Assembly: GCA_030603035.1 (NCBI GenBank)
Contig: JAUVYQ010000051.1
Span: forward strand, 1-16,358
Direction: 5' to 3'
From: Phycisphaerae bacterium
GTDB taxonomy: Bacteria; Planctomycetota; Phycisphaerae; Sedimentisphaerales; SG8-4
Length of the DNA stretch: 16,358 bases
Shown: positions 12,965 through 16,358 of the stretch, piece by piece
Layout of the letters: each line of letters opens with the position of its first letter
Numbering within the stretch: the first letter of the stretch is position 1
Position numbers and translations under genes: made by a program
Notes under the pieces: model-generated
What the model was told of the DNA's origin: nothing
Database searches by the model: none
The model's input: only the letters and a program-made list of their open reading frames with translations

Positions 12965-14115
12965 TGGAGAATATAGCACATAAGTTTCTTGTCTTAAGCG
13001 GCAAAGGCGGTGTCGGCAAAAGCTGTATTGCCGTGAACCTGGCGGTTTGGCTCTCGATGCAAGGTAAAAGTGTCGGCTTACTGGATATTGACATCCACGG
13101 GCCGAGCATTCCCAAACTATTGAACCTCGAAAACAGAGGCGTTCAGGCCGAAGGTGGGAAGATTAAGCCGATTTTATACAGCGACACACTTAAAATAATG
13201 AGTATCGGATTCTTGTTACAGAATGAAAGCAACGCCGTCATCTGGCGTGGGCCTATGAAACACAACGTTATAAAACAATTTGTAACGGATGTTTCCTGGG
13301 GCGACCTGGACTATCTTATAGTTGATTGTCCCCCCGGCACCGGTGATGAGCCGTTATCAATAGTTCAATTGCTGGGCACGGCTGATGGGGCTGTTATTGT
13401 TACCACACCTCAGCAGCTTGCTGTCGTTGATGTTAAAAAGTGTATAAGTTTTTGCAGACAATTGAATCTGCCCGTTCTCGGCGTATTGGAGAATATGAGC
13501 GGTTTCGTCTGCCCAAAATGCGGCGAGAAAACCGATATCTTAAAATCCGGAGGCGGCGAAGATATGGCAATGCAAATGGCAGTACCATTCCTTGGCCGTA
13601 TCCCAATAGACCCGCAAATCGTACAAGCCTGCGACGCCGGCAAACCATACATATCCCATTACAGCCGGACTCCGACAGCAACTGCCTTCAAACGAATATT
13701 AACCCAAATACTCGAACCTGATAACGATAGTCAAAAAGAACCAACACAAACTACACAGCAAAAAGGAGAACAGAAAATGCGTATTGCAGTTCCATTAGTC
13801 CAGGGTAAGTTAAGCCTCCACTTCGGTCATTGCGAGCAGTTCGCCATTATTGATGTTGACAGTGGCAGTAAGAATATCCTCAGTCAGGAGCTGGTAGAGC
13901 CGCCGCCGCACGAGCCGGGTGTTTTACCTAAATGGCTTGCAGGATTACACGTTGAATTGATAATTGCCGGCGGAATGGGCCAACGTGCACAGCAATTATT
14001 CGCCCAGAACAATATTGACGTCGTAGTTGGTGCACCGGATAATGAAGCGCAGAAGCTGGTATCGCAATACTTAGCCGGCCAATTGCAATCCGGACAAAAC
14101 ATCTGCGACCATTAA
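12964..14115 (+). CDS. Fe-S cluster carrier protein MrpORP (Mrp/NBP35 ATPase fused to NifX/ORP domain)
   Basis: A 383-residue fusion. Residues 1-250 are an Mrp/NBP35 ATPase, with Walker A GKGGVGKS at 13-20, DIDIHGPSIPKLL, DCPPGTGDE, and the cluster-binding CPKC at 183-186. A polar linker (SQKEPTQTTQQKGEQK) leads to a NifX/ORP domain from M272 (MRIAVPLVQGKLSLHFGHCEQF) to the end. The same fusion, MrpORP, is known from Desulfovibrio, where it contributes to Fe-S protein maturation. ATG 12964 overlaps the previous stop; a longer frame from 12907 lies inside that gene and is rejected. The linker DNA contains a good Shine-Dalgarno and an in-frame ATG at 13777, so a free ORP domain could also be made. 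It is the largest protein of the cluster. Confidence 0.94.
   Translation: MENIAHKFLVLSGKGGVGKSCIAVNLAVWLSMQGKSVGLLDIDIHGPSIPKLLNLENRGVQAEGGKIKPILYSDTLKIMSIGFLLQNESNAVIWRGPMKHNVIKQFVTDVSWGDLDYLIVDCPPGTGDEPLSIVQLLGTADGAVIVTTPQQLAVVDVKKCISFCRQLNLPVLGVLENMSGFVCPKCGEKTDILKSGGGEDMAMQMAVPFLGRIPIDPQIVQACDAGKPYISHYSRTPTATAFKRILTQILEPDNDSQKEPTQTTQQKGEQKMRIAVPLVQGKLSLHFGHCEQFAIIDVDSGSKNILSQELVEPPPHEPGVLPKWLAGLHVELIIAGGMGQRAQQLFAQNNIDVVVGAPDNEAQKLVSQYLAGQLQSGQNICDH
13763..13779 (+). promoter_or_regulatory. Internal ribosome binding site and start at the Mrp/ORP domain junction
   Basis: AAGGAG at 13763-13768 stands 8 bases before an in-frame ATG at 13777, which opens exactly at the first residue of the NifX/ORP domain. 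Translation from here would give a free 112-residue ORP-domain protein, with the same start pattern as the stand-alone NifX-like gene at 9840. Confidence 0.6.
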
Positions 14116-14136
14116 GCCGTTACAGGAACACTTGAT

Positions 14137-14511
14137 ATGCCAAGACCAAGACATTACAGACGCGTCGGTTGCCTGCCACAGAGCAACTACTACAAACCGA
14201 GGGGTATCCCCCTCTCTGTCCTGGAATGTGTCAACTTGACCATTGACGAGCTTGAGGCAATCCGCCTGGCCGACCTCGAAGGTCTGTATCAGGAAGACGC
14301 CGCCAAAAGGATGAATGTATCCAGACAGACCTTTGGCAGAATGCTGGAATCGGCCCACAAAAAGATTGCTGATGCCCTGGTCAACGGAAAGGCCCTGTTA
14401 ATCAAAGGCGGCCCAATTAAACTCGATACAGCTGCCCTCGATGTCCCCATCCCTGAACCTCCACATCGTTTTCGACACGGCCGAGGGAGAGGCCGCGGAC
14501 ATGGGCGATAA
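14137..14511 (+). CDS. DUF134 family HTH DNA-binding protein
   Basis: A 124-residue protein of the DUF134 family. It opens with [26 protein letters not shown] and has the family core [48 protein letters not shown], in which residues 50-76 form a sigma-70-region-4-like helix-turn-helix. DUF134 genes commonly accompany NifX/ORP genes in anaerobes and are presumed transcriptional regulators. The C-terminus is an RG repeat tail (from about R113: [10 protein letters not shown]), unlike the usual short end of the family and like the tails of the DUF5320 proteins upstream. AGGA at 14124-14127 with a 9-base spacer supports the ATG. It is the last gene of the cluster and converges with amrS, with 6 bases between the stops. 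Confidence 0.9.
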   Translation: MPRPRHYRRVGCLPQSNYYKPRGIPLSVLECVNLTIDELEAIRLADLEGLYQEDAAKRMNVSRQTFGRMLESAHKKIADALVNGKALLIKGGPIKLDTAALDVPIPEPPHRFRHGRGRGRGHGR

Positions 14512-14517
14512 AGTCTC

Positions 14518-15555
14518 TTACAATTCAAATCCCGCTATCTTTGTCCCGCAGTCAGGACAGCATGAATTTGTTATATGATTCGCTGATATATGGTAGCCCA
14601 CGCGTTCAATCAACAATCTGCCGCAATTATAACAAAACGTGCTCTCTGATTTTGCGCCCGGCACATTGCCGAGGTAGACATAATGCAGCCCGGCGGCTTT
14701 ACCTATTTCTTCAGCACGTTCAAGACTACTAACCGGCGTGGGGCCCGAATCCAGATACCTGTAATTCGGATGGAACCGGCTGATATGCCAGGGGACATCA
14801 GCGCCGGCACGCGAGACGATAAAATCTGCAAGTTTTTTCAGCTCATCGTCGGAATCATTTTCGCCCGGAACGAGTAAAGTGGTAACTTCAAGCCAGATGT
14901 TCGTCTCTTTTGCGATATAGCTAATCGTATCAAGCACCGGTTGCAGTCGGGCCTTGCACAGCCGCTTGTAATAATCTTCACTAAACGATTTCAGGTCAAC
15001 GTTAATGCCGTTGAGCCAATCGCCGGCGAAATCAATCGCTTCTTTGGTCATAAATCCGTTACTGACAAAAACATTCGTCAGGCCGCGTTCTTTGCCTATC
15101 CGCCCGCAATCATTGCACAGCTCCATAAAAATCGTCGGCTCAGTATAGGTATAAGCGATACTCTTGCATCCGCCGCCCACAGCCGCCTCGACAATTTTCT
15201 CCGGGCTTATTGCCTGCCCGTCGATTCGCCCATCCTCAACAGCCGCCTGGCTTATCTGCCAGTTCTGGCAAAACTCACAGCGAAAATTGCAGCCCATCGT
15301 AGCGATGGAAAAGCTGCGCGTGCCCGGCTGAAAATGGAACAACGGCTTCTTCTCGATAGGGTCGGGGTTAGCCGAGCAAATCTTATCATAAGTTAGCGAA
15401 TACAGCGTACCATCTATATTTTTACGCACACAGCATCGGCCTAACTTGCCCTCATCAATCACACATCGCCAGTTACACAGCTTACACCGAACCTTTTTAT
15501 CCTCGGCTGCGTCCCAGAGCACCGCCTGCTTAAGATTTTTCTCTTCCATCGCCAT
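14518..15555 (-). CDS. amrS: AmmeMemoRadiSam system radical SAM enzyme
   Basis: A 345-residue radical SAM protein. The canonical CxxxCxxC is at C89, C93 and C96 (GCNFRCEFC), preceded by a cysteine-rich N-terminus (C24, C27, C31, C41, C42). The sequence LCNWRCVIDEGKLGRC and the later NVDLKSFSEDYYKRLC and WHISRFHPNY are hallmarks of AmrS, related to pyruvate formate-lyase activating enzymes. A C-terminal zinc-ribbon-like extension is present (CYNCG near 318 and CCPDCG near the end). Family members occur with the AMMECR1 and Memo proteins, neither of which is in the window. AAGGA upstream with a 9-base spacer supports ATG 15555. It is convergent with the DUF134 gene. The substrate of the family is unknown to me. 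Confidence 0.92.
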   Translation of the reverse strand: MAMEEKNLKQAVLWDAAEDKKVRCKLCNWRCVIDEGKLGRCCVRKNIDGTLYSLTYDKICSANPDPIEKKPLFHFQPGTRSFSIATMGCNFRCEFCQNWQISQAAVEDGRIDGQAISPEKIVEAAVGGGCKSIAYTYTEPTIFMELCNDCGRIGKERGLTNVFVSNGFMTKEAIDFAGDWLNGINVDLKSFSEDYYKRLCKARLQPVLDTISYIAKETNIWLEVTTLLVPGENDSDDELKKLADFIVSRAGADVPWHISRFHPNYRYLDSGPTPVSSLERAEEIGKAAGLHYVYLGNVPGAKSESTFCYNCGRLLIERVGYHISANHITNSCCPDCGTKIAGFEL

Positions 15556-15616
15556 AACTAACTTCCTTACCCCTTTTTATCATCCTAAGCCCAGCGAAGA
15601 ATCCAATATCCCCTAA

Positions 15617-15651
15617 ACGCACTACGCAATACGCACGACACAATACGAATT
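15617..15651. repeat. Heptamer tandem repeat, ACGCAAT type (5 degenerate units)
   Basis: Units ACGCACT, ACGCAAT, ACGCACG, ACACAAT, ACGAATT lie end to end. The 7-bp period matches that of the TATCCGC and AGAAGAC arrays in this window, with a different sequence. It lies 60 bases upstream of the amrS start. Confidence 0.65.
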
Positions 15652-15660
15652 TATAACCGG

Positions 15661-16020
15661 AAAAAGCAGATTTGGCAAGAAAATTGGGTTTGTTTTGGCT
15701 TTGTTTTTTCATAGCCCTTATTCGCATTTTTCTTCATAATCCTTTGTAACTACACACTTTGCATCAATTTTACCCTCTGGCAAATTGGGTTTGTTTGGGT
15801 TTGTATTGGGTTTGTTTTGGCATTGTATTGGCTTTGATTGGCATTGTATTGGCTTTGATTGGCTTTGTATTGGCTTTGATTGGCTTTGTATTGGCTTTGA
15901 TTGGGTTTGAATTGGGTTTGTTTTCACCAAGTGTCCAATTGGATTTATTTTCATAATCCACTGTATAGAAAGAGGTTACGTTCACTTGACTTTTTTGGAA
16001 ATTGGCTTTGTTTGTTAAAA
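15661..16020. repeat. Compound repeat region: diverged direct copies around a 21-bp array
   Basis: Three related segments can be aligned by eye, each with a TTGGCAA or TTGGAA element, then AAATTGG(G/C)TTTGTTT: 15670-15712, 15722-15800 and 15948-16012. The latter two also share TTTTC..CATAATCC at their left ends and are similar over about 70 bp. Minus-strand frames through them read DYENK- and KPN-like text of 78 and 122 codons, but these have no Shine-Dalgarno, start inside repeats, and use only a few residue types. I treat them as noncoding. This covers most of the region after amrS. Confidence 0.65.
15821..15904. repeat. 21-bp tandem array (4 units)
   Basis: Units start at 15821, 15842, 15863 and 15884, of the form CATTGTATTGGCTTTGATTG plus G. 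Units 1 and 2 are identical; units 3 and 4 are identical and differ from the first pair only at their second base (A to T). Degenerate TTGGGTTTG copies continue on both sides. As 21 is divisible by 3, the minus strand reads a seven-residue repeat (SKPIQSQ), explaining the long spurious frame. Confidence 0.9.
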
Positions 16021-16031
16021 AAGGGCTGATT

Positions 16032-16049
16032 TGTAAAGAATCCTTTACA
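16032..16049. repeat. Short perfect inverted repeat
   Basis: TGTAAAG (16032-16038) and CTTTACA (16043-16049) pair around AATC. There is no T-run and no gene directly upstream, so it is listed as a repeat and not as a terminator. Confidence 0.5.
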
Positions 16050-16061
16050 GATGTAGAGGGC

Positions 16062-16117
16062 CGAGGACAGAAGACAGAGGGCAGAGGACAGAAGACAGAT
16101 GACACATTACAGAAGAC
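16062..16117. repeat. Heptamer tandem repeat, AGAAGAC type (8 units)
   Basis: Eight contiguous 7-bp units: CGAGGAC, AGAAGAC, AGAGGGC, AGAGGAC, AGAAGAC, AGATGAC, ACATTAC, AGAAGAC. It is degenerate but in strict 7-bp register. Confidence 0.8.
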
Positions 16118-16160
16118 AGTTACTACTCTCTGAAACATAAATCCGAAATCCTAATATCGA

Positions 16161-16186
16161 TCCGCCTACGTTAAGACTACGGCGGA
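16161..16186. repeat. Inverted repeat TCCGCC...GGCGGA
   Basis: TCCGCC (16161-16166) and GGCGGA (16181-16186) flank a 14-base loop. It resembles small dispersed palindromic elements of other genomes, but no second copy is in the window. Confidence 0.45.
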
Positions 16187-16273
16187 CAAGAATCCGAAAC
16201 AATATCAAAATCTAAATGCCCCAAATTCAAAATCTTGCCTTGCTTGCCAAATGATGATTTTTGGCGTGTCCAG

Positions 16274-16356
16274 CACCAAATTACCCCGCACTAATTAGAC
16301 ATGAGTTCGCACTCAATTCGTGCGGGACACGGCGGCAGCAGCCTATTTGGTGCGGG
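16274..16356. repeat. Nested inverted repeats at the right edge
   Basis: CACCAAAT (16274-16281) pairs with ATTTGGTG (16345-16352), and CCCGCAC (16285-16291) pairs with GTGCGGG at 16320-16326, or alternatively with 16350-16356. GTGCGGGAC itself occurs twice as a direct repeat (16320-16328, 16350-16358). The element may continue beyond the window. No gene is seen in 16118-16358. Confidence 0.5.
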
Positions 16357-16358
16357 AC

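Noticed and set aside
9840..14115. Nitrogenase cofactor (nif) cluster
   Set aside because: The NifX/NifB-like domains are of the small ORP type. No radical SAM NifB, NifEN or NifHDK is present.
15821..15904. CRISPR array
   Set aside because: The 21-bp units are directly contiguous with no unique spacers, and no cas genes are nearby.
15718..16138. Two overlapping minus-strand open frames of 78 and 122 codons with SKPIQSQ-like text
   Set aside because: They consist of the 21-bp array and its flanking repeats, overlap each other in different frames, and lack a Shine-Dalgarno. Divisibility of 21 by 3 keeps them open.

Overview
The window reads as chromosomal DNA of an anaerobic planctomycete, probably of the Phycisphaerae type. 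I infer this from several signs: an ECF sigma factor coupled to a membrane-anchored zinc-finger anti-sigma factor; a gene set typical of strict anaerobes (ORP/NifX-domain proteins, MinD-like ATPases with inserted ferredoxins, DUF5320, DUF134, the AmmeMemoRadiSam radical SAM enzyme); frequent TTG starts; and noncoding DNA full of 7-bp and 21-bp tandem repeats. The lineage call is inference. No rRNA or tRNA is present to anchor it.

Left part (1-6715): a partial anti-sigma factor and its ECF sigma factor (minus strand) lie divergent from lon (plus strand). Next come an orphan MNT-type nucleotidyltransferase with a possible remnant of a HEPN partner and a small membrane protein (both plus). Then a minus-strand pair, pdxB-folP (vitamin B6 and folate synthesis), has its junction built from a small palindromic repeat.

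Central part (6852-14511): a dense plus-strand cluster of 13 genes follows a 26-bp near-perfect palindrome. In order: a DUF89/ARMT1-like metal phosphatase, three glycine/arginine-rich DUF5320-type proteins, an OsmC-like protein, an FmdB zinc ribbon, a NifX/ORP-domain protein, a MinD-like ATPase with an inserted 2[4Fe-4S] ferredoxin, a J-domain protein, a SAM methyltransferase, a second ferredoxin-ATPase, an Mrp-ORP fusion, and a DUF134 HTH regulator. The ATPases, MrpORP and NifX/ORP protein correspond to the core of the ORP (orange protein) system known from Desulfovibrio. I infer a metal-sulfur cluster assembly or carrier function, with DUF134 as the local regulator. Two genes contain an in-frame internal Shine-Dalgarno plus ATG exactly at a domain junction, suggesting fusions that may still make a short second product.

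Right part (14518-16358): amrS lies convergent with the DUF134 gene. It is followed by about 800 bp with no supported gene but four classes of repeats: heptamers, a 21-bp tandem array, diverged direct copies around it, and inverted repeats at the window edge. The same heptamer style also occurs inside the 3' end of pdxB, so these repeats affect coding sequence too.
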